From DASRJX01 sp035649235 (GTDB lineage: Bacteria > Acidobacteriota > Polarisedimenticolia > Gp22-AA2), in assembly GCA_035649235.1 (NCBI GenBank), contig DASRJX010000148.1, forward strand, positions 1 to 16,835: 16,835 bases of DNA, read 5' to 3'. Positions within the stretch are counted from its first letter, which is position 1. Each line of letters opens with the position of its first letter. Of this stretch, positions 1 through 7,825 are shown piece by piece. Made by a program: the position numbers and the translations under genes. The notes under the pieces were generated by a model. That model saw nothing but the letters and a program-made list of their open reading frames with translations. It was not told where the DNA came from and made no database searches.

Positions 1-17
1 CTAACGTACGCACCGAC

Positions 18-1481
18 GTGGACCTGCTGCTCGTCCGGCCCCATCCCGGCAACGATCGATTCGGCCTCGGGCCGTTCTTCCGTGTCGAGCCCCTGGGCCT
101 GGAGTACGTCGCCGCGGCAGCCCGCGAGCGCGGCGCGCGGCCGGTGATCGTCGACCAGCGCTTCGAGCGCCTGGGCGGGGCTCGGCTCCGGCGCGGCCAC
201 CCCGCCGTCGTCGGCCTCTCCTGCATGCATGCTCTGGAGTACGACCAGACCCGGGAGGTGGCACGCGCCTGTCGTCGCCTCTTCCCCGGGGCCCTCGTCG
301 TCGCCGGCGGCCACGCGGCGGCCGCCTGCCCGGAGCCGCTCGAAGGGAACGAGATCGACGCCGTCTGCCGGGACGACGGCGAGATCGTGATGCCCGCCCT
401 CATCGACGCGGTCGCCGGCGGGCGGCCGCTCTCCGACGTGCCGGGGCTGCGATGTCGCACTCCGGACGGCTGGGTCGACACGCCTCCCCTGCCGGAGCGC
501 GCCGCGCTCGACGCGGTGCCCCGGCCGGCGCGCGACCTCGTCGATCGCCATCGCCGCCGCTTTCACTGCCTGCTGTTCCGGCCGGTGTGGCTGGTGGAGA
601 CGGCCCGCGGCTGTCCCTTCCGTTGCTCCTTCTGCTCGGTCTGGCCGCTCTACGGGCGATCCTTCCGAGAGCGTTCCGTCGGATCGGTGGTCGAGGACAT
701 GTCTGAGGTCGGCGAGAACGTCTTCATCGTCGACGACCTGTTCTGGAACCATCCGGACCGCAGCCTGGAGCTCGCGTCGGCCCTCCGCCGGAGAGGGATC
801 CGGAAGCGCTGGATCCTGGTGCAGAGCCGCACCGACACCGTGCGCCGCAACCCGGAGCTCCTGGAAGCGTGGCGTCCGCTGGCGCGGGACTTCGACATCT
901 TCTTCGGTCTGGAGGCCCCGTCCGACGAAGGGCTGCGCCGCCTCGTCAAGGACGCGACCGCCGACGACGCGGCCGAGGCGGCGCGCCTCGCTCGCTCCCT
1001 CCGCTTCGGGGTCACGGGCAACTTCGTCGTCGATCCCGACTGGGACGAGGCCGACTTCCAAAGGCTATGGGAGTTCGTGGCCGAGCACCGGCTGGAGCGG
1101 GCCGGATACACCATCCTGACGCCCCTGCCCGGGACCGACTTCCACCGGACGCACCACCGCCTGCGCCGGGACACGCCCTGGTTCAAGTTCGACATGCACC
1201 ACGCGCTCTGGGAGCCGCGACTGGGCGCGCCGCGCTTCTTCGAGCTGTACGCCGAGACCTGGCGCCGCTCCATCCTGAACATCAAGGGAACGAAGCGCTG
1301 GCGAGACTGGGCGGCGCAGGTGCGGCCGGCGCAGATCCCCTACCTGACTCGCGTCCTGTGGCGCACGCAGAGGCTGATGAGCGCCGCAACCTACCTGAAG
1401 GAGCACGCCGCCGATCGACCCGCGATGACCGCGTCGGCGCAGAGGCCCGCCGAGATGGCCGGGAATCCGGAGCGCACGTAG
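18..1481 (+). CDS. hpnR: B12-binding radical SAM protein, hopanoid C-3 methylase HpnR-like
   Basis: The 487-residue protein has an N-terminal cobalamin-binding-type Rossmann domain (about 1-135, with VVGLSC near 64-69 and AGGH near 96-99) and then a radical SAM barrel with the CxxxCxxC cluster motif at C199, C203 and C206 (ARGCPFRCSFC). The blocks following the cluster (RSFRERS, VDDLFW, FDIFFGLEA, GVTGNFVVDPDWDE, AGYTILTPLPGTD, MHHALWEPRLGA, AETWRRSILN) and the C-terminus (VRPAQIPYLTRVL) match what I remember of HpnR, which methylates hopanoids at C-3 using SAM and methylcobalamin. The DxHxxG cobalamin-ligand motif is not evident (VDQRFERLGG instead), so a base-off/His-off mode is likely. The GTG start at 18 has no clear ribosome binding site and no stop precedes it in frame, so the gene could start left of the window. 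No hopanoid gene such as squalene-hopene cyclase is visible. It could be another class B methylase of this family. Confidence 0.68.
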   Translation: MDLLLVRPHPGNDRFGLGPFFRVEPLGLEYVAAAARERGARPVIVDQRFERLGGARLRRGHPAVVGLSCMHALEYDQTREVARACRRLFPGALVVAGGHAAAACPEPLEGNEIDAVCRDDGEIVMPALIDAVAGGRPLSDVPGLRCRTPDGWVDTPPLPERAALDAVPRPARDLVDRHRRRFHCLLFRPVWLVETARGCPFRCSFCSVWPLYGRSFRERSVGSVVEDMSEVGENVFIVDDLFWNHPDRSLELASALRRRGIRKRWILVQSRTDTVRRNPELLEAWRPLARDFDIFFGLEAPSDEGLRRLVKDATADDAAEAARLARSLRFGVTGNFVVDPDWDEADFQRLWEFVAEHRLERAGYTILTPLPGTDFHRTHHRLRRDTPWFKFDMHHALWEPRLGAPRFFELYAETWRRSILNIKGTKRWRDWAAQVRPAQIPYLTRVLWRTQRLMSAATYLKEHAADRPAMTASAQRPAEMAGNPERT

Positions 1482-1510
1482 GAAGGCCGGCAAAAGGCCC
1501 GGCGCGGGGA

Positions 1511-2182
1511 TTATCCGACGTAGCGCGTCCTGAGGACGGCGAGGCAGATGCGGGCCGTATCGCGCCAGGGGCGGAAATGGCTCGTCCCTTCCCCCGCGAC
1601 GCGCCGCATCCGGACCGGCGTGCACGCCACGATCATGCCGGCGCGCGCGGTGCGGACGATGACCTCGCTCTCCATCTCGTACCCCTCGCCGCGCAGCCGG
1701 ATGGCGCGCAGCAGCGCGGCGTCGTAGAGCCGGAAGCCGCTCTGCGTGTCGCTCACGTCGATGCCGGAGAAGAATGATAGCGCCCGGCGTGCGAAGCGGT
1801 TGCCGAAGCGGCGCCCGGGCGACATGCCCTCCTCGAGGTGGGCGCGCGAGCCGATGACCAGCACGGCGCTGGTCCTGCGCCAGCACTCCAGCAGGCGGGC
1901 GATCTCGGCCGGCTCGTGCTGCCCATCGGCGTCGAGCGTGACCACGGCCTCGCACCCGAGGGACAAGGCCCGCTCGAAGCCGGCTCTCAGCGCGGCGCCC
2001 TTGCCCCGGTGCGACGCCAGCCGCAGGACGCGGGCCCCGGCCGCCTTCGCCGCGCCGGCCGTGTCGTCGGTGGAGCCGTCGTCGACCACCAGGACGCTCG
2101 AGACGATTCGGGCTGTCTCCTCGACGACCGCTCCCACCGTGCCGGCCGCCTGCCAGGCCGGGATGAGCGCCTGGAGCGTCAC
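1511..2182 (-). CDS. Family 2 glycosyltransferase (DPM1/polyprenyl-phosphate glycosyltransferase-like)
   Basis: The 223-residue soluble GT-A fold protein begins with an IPAW strand, has VVDDGSTDD (33-40) for nucleotide-sugar binding, a HRGKGAALRAGF stretch (58-69), and the metal-binding motif TLDADGQH (82-89). The later IDVSDTQSGFRLY block (141-153) is typical of the dolichol-phosphate mannose synthase-like clade. It lacks the C-terminal membrane helices many relatives carry, so it should act at the inner face of the membrane, perhaps on a lipid carrier or lipid product. The GTG start is supported by a GGGGAG Shine-Dalgarno sequence a few bases upstream. It is the last gene of the seven-gene operon, 25 bp after the degenerate ketosynthase, and its stop is 29 bp from the convergent hpnR-like stop. 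Donor sugar and acceptor cannot be read from the sequence. Confidence 0.88.
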   Translation of the reverse strand: MTLQALIPAWQAAGTVGAVVEETARIVSSVLVVDDGSTDDTAGAAKAAGARVLRLASHRGKGAALRAGFERALSLGCEAVVTLDADGQHEPAEIARLLECWRRTSAVLVIGSRAHLEEGMSPGRRFGNRFARRALSFFSGIDVSDTQSGFRLYDAALLRAIRLRGEGYEMESEVIVRTARAGMIVACTPVRMRRVAGEGTSHFRPWRDTARICLAVLRTRYVG

Positions 2183-2207
2183 GGCGCTCCCCGTCCCGCT
2201 CGCCCGC

Positions 2208-3284
2208 TCATCGGCTCAGAGCCAGAACCGCCGTGCCGCCGGCGGGATCGCGGGCGATCACCAGGACGCCCTCCGGCATCTCCTGGGCCAGCGCCGCGGC
2301 GACAGCGGCTCCCGCCGCGCCCAGCTCGCCGACCAGCCGCGGGAGGTGCAGGACCGGCCTCCCGCCCGCCTCCTCTTCGATGCGCCGCAGAAGGTCCGTC
2401 CGGATTGTATTGGCAACGATCACCGTCCCCAGCGGCATGGGACCGATCGCGTCGAGCGCCGCCGTGAGCGAGAAGCGCTGCTGCGGATCGTGCCCTCTCA
2501 GGCAGGCACGCAGCCGCAGCGGACCCGAAGCCTGGGCCCCAGAGCCGCGACCCATGACGGCGATGGCGGCGCCTTCCACCAGGATCGAGTCCGGCTCCTG
2601 CTCGGCGGCCTCCTGGCCGGCGGTCTCTCGAGGTCGGCCGGAGCCTGCCACGCCTCGCGCGTGATCGGGCGCTTCGACGGCGCCGGCCAGGATCCACCGG
2701 GCCCGGCCTTCCTGGAGCGCGGCCGCCGCGGCCAGCACCGCCTCGGCTCCTGCGGTCCAGCCCGTCACGAAGGTCTCGCTCGGCCCTCCGAGCCCCCAGC
2801 CGATCGAAATGTCGCCGTTGACGGCGTTGGCAACCGTGCGCACGAAGACCGAGGGACTCAGGTCGGCCAGGGGCTGATCCGCCAGGTCGCGCGCGTGCCG
2901 CGCGATGCTCCCCACGCAGGCGAGCCTCGATCCGATCATCACGCCCCAGCTCGGATCGGCGGCGGCGCCCGATCGGGACGGATCGGCGGCGGGCGGCGCC
3001 GGACGGGACGAGGCCGGCATCCCGGCCAGGGCGAGGTGGGCCGCCGCATGGCCGAGCACGCCGAAGCGGTCCATCCTGCGGAACCGCAGCGGCGTCTGGC
3101 CGCACAAGGCCGGGAGATCGACCGCGATCCCGGTCTCGATCGGCCGGCGCGGCTCCGATCCCCGGCCGGGGCCCGGCCGTGTCTCGCCACGTCGCGCCAG
3201 AAGGCCAGCAACGCCCACGCCGGCAGGCGTCAGCACTCCGAACCCGGCGAAGACCGGCGCCGGATCGAAGCGGACGACCTTCAC
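2208..3284 (-). CDS. Degenerate beta-ketoacyl synthase, chain-length-factor-like
   Basis: This 358-residue protein aligns with the thiolase fold of FabF-type synthases: FAGFGVLTPAG at 12-22, RRMDRFGVLGHAAAHLAL at 69-86, GGPSETFVTGWTAGAEAV at 166-183, and a final LGAAGAAVAAALA block. The nucleophile elbow has Trp (W176) where ketosynthases have Cys (GWTAG against ACASG). The HGTGT histidine block is not recognisable, and the last catalytic His is replaced in VGELGAAG (318-325) where the partner has IGHTLGAAG. It cannot condense by the usual mechanism. Like KS-beta or CLF subunits it probably pairs with the preceding intact synthase and shapes chain length. The GTG start at 3284 follows GGAGGGATC and overlaps the preceding stop as GTGA, which implies translational coupling. 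An apparent 587-codon open frame extends upstream, but only as a shadow inside the partner gene. It is about 50 residues shorter than usual synthases. Confidence 0.83.
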   Translation of the reverse strand: MKVVRFDPAPVFAGFGVLTPAGVGVAGLLARRGETRPGPGRGSEPRRPIETGIAVDLPALCGQTPLRFRRMDRFGVLGHAAAHLALAGMPASSRPAPPAADPSRSGAAADPSWGVMIGSRLACVGSIARHARDLADQPLADLSPSVFVRTVANAVNGDISIGWGLGGPSETFVTGWTAGAEAVLAAAAALQEGRARWILAGAVEAPDHARGVAGSGRPRETAGQEAAEQEPDSILVEGAAIAVMGRGSGAQASGPLRLRACLRGHDPQQRFSLTAALDAIGPMPLGTVIVANTIRTDLLRRIEEEAGGRPVLHLPRLVGELGAAGAAVAAALAQEMPEGVLVIARDPAGGTAVLALSR

Positions 3285-4522
3285 GATCCCTCCAGGACGA
3301 GCGCCGCGTTGTGGCCGGCGAAGGCGGAGGAGGTCGACAGCGCGCAGCGGACCTGCTGGCGGCGGGCCTCCCCCGGCACGTAATCGAGGTCGCACTCTGG
3401 GTCGGGCGCCGTTAGGTTGATGGTCGGCGGGATAATCCCTTCCTGCAGGATCTTCACGCACGCGATCGCCTCCAGGGCCCCCGCGGCCCCCAGCGTGTGG
3501 CCGATGATCGGCTTGATCGAGTCGATGGGGACGAGCGGGGCGCGCGGGCCGAGCAGGCGCTTGATCGCCACCGTCTCCATCCGGTCGTTGAACCGCGTGC
3601 CGGTGCCGTGGGCGCTGATGAAGCCGATGTCGTCCGGGGCGCGCCGGGCGTCCGCGAGCGCCGCCGTCATCGCCCGCAGGACGCCGTCCCCGTATGGGGA
3701 AGGCCCGGTCATGTGGCAGGCGTCGCCCGCCGTCCCGCTGCCAGCGATCTCCGCCAGAATCGGCGCGCGCCGCCGCAGGGCCCGATCGCGCTCCTCGAGG
3801 ACGAGGAGACCCGCCCCCTCGCCCAGCGCGAGCCCGTCGCGCCGCTGGTCGAACGGGCGCACGAGCGTCGGGGAGAGGGCCCGCAGCAGCCAGAAACCGG
3901 ACACGACGAACCGGGACAGGGCGTCGGTCCCGCCGACCAGCATGAGATCGGCCTCGCCTCGCCCGATGCACGCGGCGGCGCTGGCGATGGCTGCCGTGCC
4001 GGAGGCGCAGGCCACGGACACCGTCGAGACCGGACCCGACAGCTTGTACGCCGCCGCCAGAGACAGCGCTGGCGCGGCCAGTCCTCCGGCGACGGGAGGG
4101 GAGGCGGGAGCGATGGCGTCACCCAGGCACGTCCCCAGGACGGCGCCCGAAGCCGGCGGCAGCGCGGAGCGCTCCAGCCCGGCCGACGCGAGCGCCTCGG
4201 CCGCGGCGAGCAACGCGAAGCCCGACGCCCGCTCACCCCTCCCGCGCGCCGGGCCCTTGAACTCTCCGGCCCGGAGGGGTCCGAACTCCCTGGCGTCGAA
4301 ACCCTCGATGGGCGCGAGCATCGACCGTCCCTCGATGCAGGCGCGCCAGAACGGCAGGACCCCCTCGCCCGCGGCGGTCAGGGCACCTATGCCGGTCACC
4401 ACGACGCGGCGTCTCGCCGTGTCGGAGCCGTGTGCGTACGACCGCCGGCCGCGCGCCGCGTCAGGATCGATCGCGGGCGCTCGCGGGATCGAAGAGTCCG
4501 GGATCGAGGGTTCGGGCCTCAT
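3281..4522 (-). CDS. Beta-ketoacyl synthase (FabF/KS-alpha type), catalytically intact
   Basis: The protein is 413 residues from the ATG at 4522. All three catalytic residues are present: Cys172 in VSVACASGTAA, His305 in SAHGTGT and His342 in IKPIIGHTLGAAGA; the GEGAG loop at 234-238 and the C-terminal AFAGHNAALVL also fit. It would perform decarboxylative Claisen condensation of an acyl thioester with a malonyl-ACP in the cytoplasm. The start is uncertain. The ATG overlaps the upstream gene by 62 bp and has no Shine-Dalgarno sequence, and about 39 residues before RRVVVTGIG are not expected for the family; the alternative GTG codons at 4402 or 4399 start right at the fold but also lack a good ribosome site. 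The overlap with a Cys-less paralogue suggests a KS/CLF heterodimer rather than the housekeeping FabF. No acyl carrier protein gene is next to it. Confidence 0.92.
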   Translation of the reverse strand: MRPEPSIPDSSIPRAPAIDPDAARGRRSYAHGSDTARRRVVVTGIGALTAAGEGVLPFWRACIEGRSMLAPIEGFDAREFGPLRAGEFKGPARGRGERASGFALLAAAEALASAGLERSALPPASGAVLGTCLGDAIAPASPPVAGGLAAPALSLAAAYKLSGPVSTVSVACASGTAAIASAAACIGRGEADLMLVGGTDALSRFVVSGFWLLRALSPTLVRPFDQRRDGLALGEGAGLLVLEERDRALRRRAPILAEIAGSGTAGDACHMTGPSPYGDGVLRAMTAALADARRAPDDIGFISAHGTGTRFNDRMETVAIKRLLGPRAPLVPIDSIKPIIGHTLGAAGALEAIACVKILQEGIIPPTINLTAPDPECDLDYVPGEARRQQVRCALSTSSAFAGHNAALVLEGS

Positions 4523-5285
4523 AGTCGACGAAGTCGAGCGTCGTCCTCATGCCGCGCTCCGAGGGCAGCAGGTGCTGGATCTCCATGCGCTTCAGCACCG
4601 TCCGGCCGGCGGCGCGACCGTACAGGGTGAAACGCACGTCCTTGGCCTCCTTCCCCGAGGGCAGCGTGAACCGCGCCCGGCGGGGAAGGCCGTCCTCGGC
4701 CCCCACCCAGAGGGTCCCTCCGCCGTAGGAGGCCTTGCGGGTCTTCGCCTTCAGGTCGAGAACCCGGCAGAGGTCGTCGTCGATCGGCTCCTCGCCCGGC
4801 CGCGGCTCGGCCGTGAACTCGGACGCCAGCCTCAGTCGGGCGACGTCGGCGATCGAGGCGCCGCCCAGGAGACGCTGGTTGGGGCTGACCGGGATCGGCC
4901 GGGACGTTCCGGGGATCAGGAGCCAGACGCGGTCGCCTACGATGAGGACCCTCCGTCCCGAGAGCGGCCCCTCGCGGAAGATGCACAAGGCGCGATCCTC
5001 ACCCTGGACGAGCACCTCGAGCGCCGACACGACGGTCGTCTCGCCGGGCACCTCGACCGCGGCCCTGATATGGATGGCGCCCTCCCCGATGGGGCGCCGC
5101 GTGGCGTCGGCGGCGCGCAGCAGATCCTCGGGCGATCCGGCCGCGGCCGACGAAGCGCCCGGGCTTCCCGGCGACGTCGCCGACCACGTGAGAGCCGCTC
5201 CCAGGAACAGCGCACGGAGGCGCCGGACCCCGTCGAGAGGCGCTGCGCGCCGATCCCCCGGGACGCCCTCAGACTCGCGTCTCAT
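4461..5285 (-). CDS. LolA-like outer membrane lipoprotein-sorting family protein
   Basis: The 274-residue protein has an N-terminal export signal: arginines at 21-24, then a hydrophobic run ALFLGAALTW (25-34) and a small-residue cleavage region near 45-49 (SSAAAG). The rest is beta-rich, as in the periplasmic LolA/LolB half-barrel that carries lipids across the periplasm. The segment WLLIPGTSRPIPVSPNQ (120-136), LGGAS, and the terminal DFVDYEARTLDPGLFD are typical of the COG2834-type family found beside MacB/LolCDE-like transporters or RND exporters. The ATG at 5285 overlaps the flavoenzyme gene by 17 bp. It is longer than E. coli LolA (about 203 residues), partly because of the signal region. 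In this operon it probably accepts the product released by the ABC permease and moves it to the outer membrane; the cargo is inferred, not seen. Confidence 0.8.
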   Translation of the reverse strand: MRRESEGVPGDRRAAPLDGVRRLRALFLGAALTWSATSPGSPGASSAAAGSPEDLLRAADATRRPIGEGAIHIRAAVEVPGETTVVSALEVLVQGEDRALCIFREGPLSGRRVLIVGDRVWLLIPGTSRPIPVSPNQRLLGGASIADVARLRLASEFTAEPRPGEEPIDDDLCRVLDLKAKTRKASYGGGTLWVGAEDGLPRRARFTLPSGKEAKDVRFTLYGRAAGRTVLKRMEIQHLLPSERGMRTTLDFVDYEARTLDPGLFDPASARDRS

Positions 5286-6606
5286 CCTGCTCTCTTCCGA
5301 TCGCCGACGGCGGCGCGCGCCGCGAGGCGTCCGGCGACTCGCTCCCTTCGAAGACGCCGTTCAGCTCCACTCTCGGTCCCACATCGAAGCGCTGGTACAG
5401 GGCCGCGATCCGGTAGAAAACCTCCAGGCGCCAGCGCACTCGCCACGACGGGTCCATGTCGCCCGCCAGGAGGTTGAGAACGCCCCCGGGAAGGCGGAGC
5501 CTGCGCGCAGGGAAGAAGCAGAGCTGCGCGAAGGCCCGACTGTAGAACGTGTCGACCATCCTCCGGTAGCCACGGACGTGACGCGTCACCCGCCGCTCGT
5601 AGTCGGCCTGGATGGAGGCGGGAATCTCCCCGTTCCGCAGGCTCGCGTCCAGGATCGAGGCCGCCATCTCGCCCGAGGACATCGCCAGGAGGACGCCGGT
5701 GGAGAAGACCGGATCGATGAAGGCCGCCGCGTCCCCGACGAGGAGGTAGCCACGGCCGGCGATCCCCCGGGAGTTGTAGGTCCAGTCGCTCGTCGCGTAG
5801 ACCGGCGACACCCGCTCGGCGTGTTGCATCAGCTGGAAGGCGGCCGGACAGCGCGCGATGGCCCGGTCGAGCGCCGCCTCCGGCGGCCCGCCCTGCTCCC
5901 CAATCCGCCGGCCGTCCGCGACCACGCCGACGCTGGTCCGGCCGTCGGAGAAGGGGATGACCCAGAACCAGCCGTCGCGCATCAGGACGATCACGATGTT
6001 TCCGGCGTCCCGGCCCGGCCGGCGCGGGACGCCGCGGAAGTGCGCGAAGATCGCCGCGCGCCGCTGGCCGGGATCCATGTCCCTGAGTCCCCGCGCGCGG
6101 GCGAGCACGCCGTCCCGGCCGCTGGCGTCGACGAGGAACCGGGCCGTGCAGTCACGGGTCGCGCCCCCTTCCGCGACCCTCAGGAGCCAGCTGCCGTCCG
6201 GCGCCTGTTCGACGGCCCGGACCTCCGCCTCCTGGTGGACCTCGCACCCGCGACGCGAGGCCTCCTCCAGGAGCAGGAGGTCGAATTCGGAGCGCGGGAC
6301 CTGGAAGCACATCGGGTAGCGGGGATCGACCGCCTCGTCGAAGTGGAACAGCCGCCGCAGCGCGCCATCGGAGGAGATGAATTCCACGCCCCATTTCTCC
6401 ATGAAGGATCGCTGCAGGCGGGAGGCGATCCCCAGGCGGTCGAAGATCCGCACGTTGTGCGGCAGGAGCGACTCGCCGATGTGGAACCGGGGGAACCGCT
6501 CCCGCTCGAACAGGACGACCCTGCGGCCGGCCTGCGCCAGGAGGTTCGCGGTGGTCGAGCCGCCTGGGCCGCCCCCGATGATCGCGACGTCGCGCATCTC
6601 AGACAT
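5269..6606 (-). CDS. FAD-dependent oxidoreductase, tryptophan-halogenase/geranylgeranyl-reductase-like
   Basis: The 445-residue flavoprotein has the dinucleotide-binding motif GGGPGG at 11-16, the ESLLP block at 45-49, and the second FAD motif LLVGDAAAFIDPVFSTGV at 288-305. DGWFWVIP (211-218) keeps the WxWxI signature (W213, W215, I217) that distinguishes FADH2-dependent halogenases from related monooxygenases. Lys71 in MEKWG sits roughly where the halogenase catalytic lysine is found, which I cannot confirm without an alignment. It may halogenate, hydroxylate or reduce a polyene or aromatic group made by the ketosynthase pair. Two starts are possible, ATG at 6606 (8-bp overlap with the permease gene) and ATG at 6597; neither has a clearly better ribosome site. 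No flavin reductase partner is visible. The C-terminal third (about 325-445) has no motif I recognise. Confidence 0.88.
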   Translation of the reverse strand: MSEMRDVAIIGGGPGGSTTANLLAQAGRRVVLFERERFPRFHIGESLLPHNVRIFDRLGIASRLQRSFMEKWGVEFISSDGALRRLFHFDEAVDPRYPMCFQVPRSEFDLLLLEEASRRGCEVHQEAEVRAVEQAPDGSWLLRVAEGGATRDCTARFLVDASGRDGVLARARGLRDMDPGQRRAAIFAHFRGVPRRPGRDAGNIVIVLMRDGWFWVIPFSDGRTSVGVVADGRRIGEQGGPPEAALDRAIARCPAAFQLMQHAERVSPVYATSDWTYNSRGIAGRGYLLVGDAAAFIDPVFSTGVLLAMSSGEMAASILDASLRNGEIPASIQADYERRVTRHVRGYRRMVDTFYSRAFAQLCFFPARRLRLPGGVLNLLAGDMDPSWRVRWRLEVFYRIAALYQRFDVGPRVELNGVFEGSESPDASRRAPPSAIGREQDETRV

Positions 6607-7825
6607 GCGCCAGGGCCTCGATGATCGACATGCGCGCGGCGCGACGCGCCGGGAACCAGGAAGCGAGCGCCAGCGTCGCGAGCATGGCGGCGGCGCCGGC
6701 CGCGTAGGCCGCTAGGTAGACCCTCACGTGGAGCGGCACGCCATGCGTCGCGCCGGGGGGCGGCGGCAGCATGATCCCGGAGTGGTTCAGCGCCTCCCGC
6801 AGCAGCAGCGACAGCACCGCGCCCGCGGCGCAGCCGAGGAGGGCCAGCAGGATCCCCTCGGCCAGGAACATCCTCCGGATGAAGCGGCTGCGCGTCCCGA
6901 TGGCTCGCAAGGTCCCGATCTCGCGCGTCCTCTCGGCCGCGGCCATGAGCATGATGTTGGCGACGGCCAGCAGCACCACGGCGACCAGGATCAGGCCCAT
7001 GAAACCGAAGATCCCGATGTAGAGCACCCGCACCTGGCTGTAGAACTGCGCCAGCTCATCCCAGACCTTGACCGCGGCCACGATGCCGCGGGCGCGCAGC
7101 GCCGGCCGGATCCGCTCGCTGGCCGCCCCGGCCGCGGCGGTGTCGCGCAGCACGACCACCAGCTTCGAGACGCGGTCCCCCGCCGCGAGCAGGTCCGACG
7201 CCAGGCCGAGCGAGGTCGCCAGGAATCGATCGTCGAGCTCCTTGATCGGGAGTTGCGCGAGACCCGCGACCGTGGCGTCGACGGCGTTGAGCGTTCCGTC
7301 GCTCGTGGTCGCAAGGAGCGTAACCGGGTCGTCGACGCCGAGCGACAGCGCTGCCGCCAGCCCGGTCCCGAGGATGACGCTCCGCTCGCTCCGGTCGCGG
7401 AGCCAGCGTCCCTTGTGCAGGGCCTTGGCGTGGTCCATCGTCCGGGCCTCGGGCAGGGGATCGAGCCCCACGCCGAGGAACGGCACCGATCGGCTACCGT
7501 TGGTCAGGAGGCCGACGAAGTCGAGGCGCGGCAGGACCTCCAGGACGTCGGGATCGGCCCGCAGGACCGCATCGACGTCGGCCGCCCGGGAGAGGGCGTG
7601 CTCCAGCGTCCCCGCGGACCCGTCCTCGAACTCGGCGGGGTCGGCGACCTGAAGGTGACCCATGCCGCTGCGGATGGTCCCGTCGCGCAGCCCTTCGAGG
7701 CTCTGTGCCATGAAGCCGCCGGCCAGGGCGAATGCGGCGAACCCGAACACGACGACACCGCCGGTCAGGAGGCTGCGCCGCCGGTGGCGGGCCACGTTCC
7801 GCCAGGCCAGGGCCCAGAGCGTCAT
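6599..7825 (-). CDS. ABC transporter permease, FtsX/MacB-LolCE family
   Basis: The 408-residue membrane protein has the canonical layout: an N-terminal amphipathic WRNVARHRRRS and first helix (about 19-41), a roughly 225-residue periplasmic MacB_PCD domain, then three C-terminal helices (about 268-295, 315-345 and 370-392). The cytoplasmic coupling sequence ERTREIGTLRAIGTR lies between helices 2 and 3, as in LolC/LolE and MacB. Proteins of this type do not translocate substrate through the membrane; they work by mechanotransmission, extracting lipoproteins or driving periplasmic events. It probably forms a homodimer because only one permease gene is present, with the ATPase encoded just upstream (4-bp ATGA overlap). 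With the LolA-like protein it would form a complete inner-membrane-to-periplasm hand-off route. Confidence 0.93.
   Translation of the reverse strand: MTLWALAWRNVARHRRRSLLTGGVVVFGFAAFALAGGFMAQSLEGLRDGTIRSGMGHLQVADPAEFEDGSAGTLEHALSRAADVDAVLRADPDVLEVLPRLDFVGLLTNGSRSVPFLGVGLDPLPEARTMDHAKALHKGRWLRDRSERSVILGTGLAAALSLGVDDPVTLLATTSDGTLNAVDATVAGLAQLPIKELDDRFLATSLGLASDLLAAGDRVSKLVVVLRDTAAAGAASERIRPALRARGIVAAVKVWDELAQFYSQVRVLYIGIFGFMGLILVAVVLLAVANIMLMAAAERTREIGTLRAIGTRSRFIRRMFLAEGILLALLGCAAGAVLSLLLREALNHSGIMLPPPPGATHGVPLHVRVYLAAYAAGAAAMLATLALASWFPARRAARMSIIEALAHV

Noticed and set aside
1482..1510. Terminator between the convergent hpnR-like and glycosyltransferase genes
   Set aside because: Only a short GCCGG/CCGGC pairing is seen and no T-run follows on either strand.
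3285..3971. Upstream extension of the degenerate ketosynthase to 587 residues
   Set aside because: The extra part lies in another frame of the intact ketosynthase and has no fold signature; a GTG with GGAGG at 3284 gives the natural start.
3417..5477. 686-codon open frame on the + strand
   Set aside because: It lies antisense to the ketosynthase and LolA-like genes, which have clear family motifs; its product is Arg/Pro/Ala-rich without a recognisable domain, as GC-rich shadows usually are.
4735..6624. 629-codon open frame on the + strand
   Set aside because: Antisense to the flavoenzyme gene and part of the LolA-like gene; low-complexity Arg/Asp/Gly-rich product and no motif.
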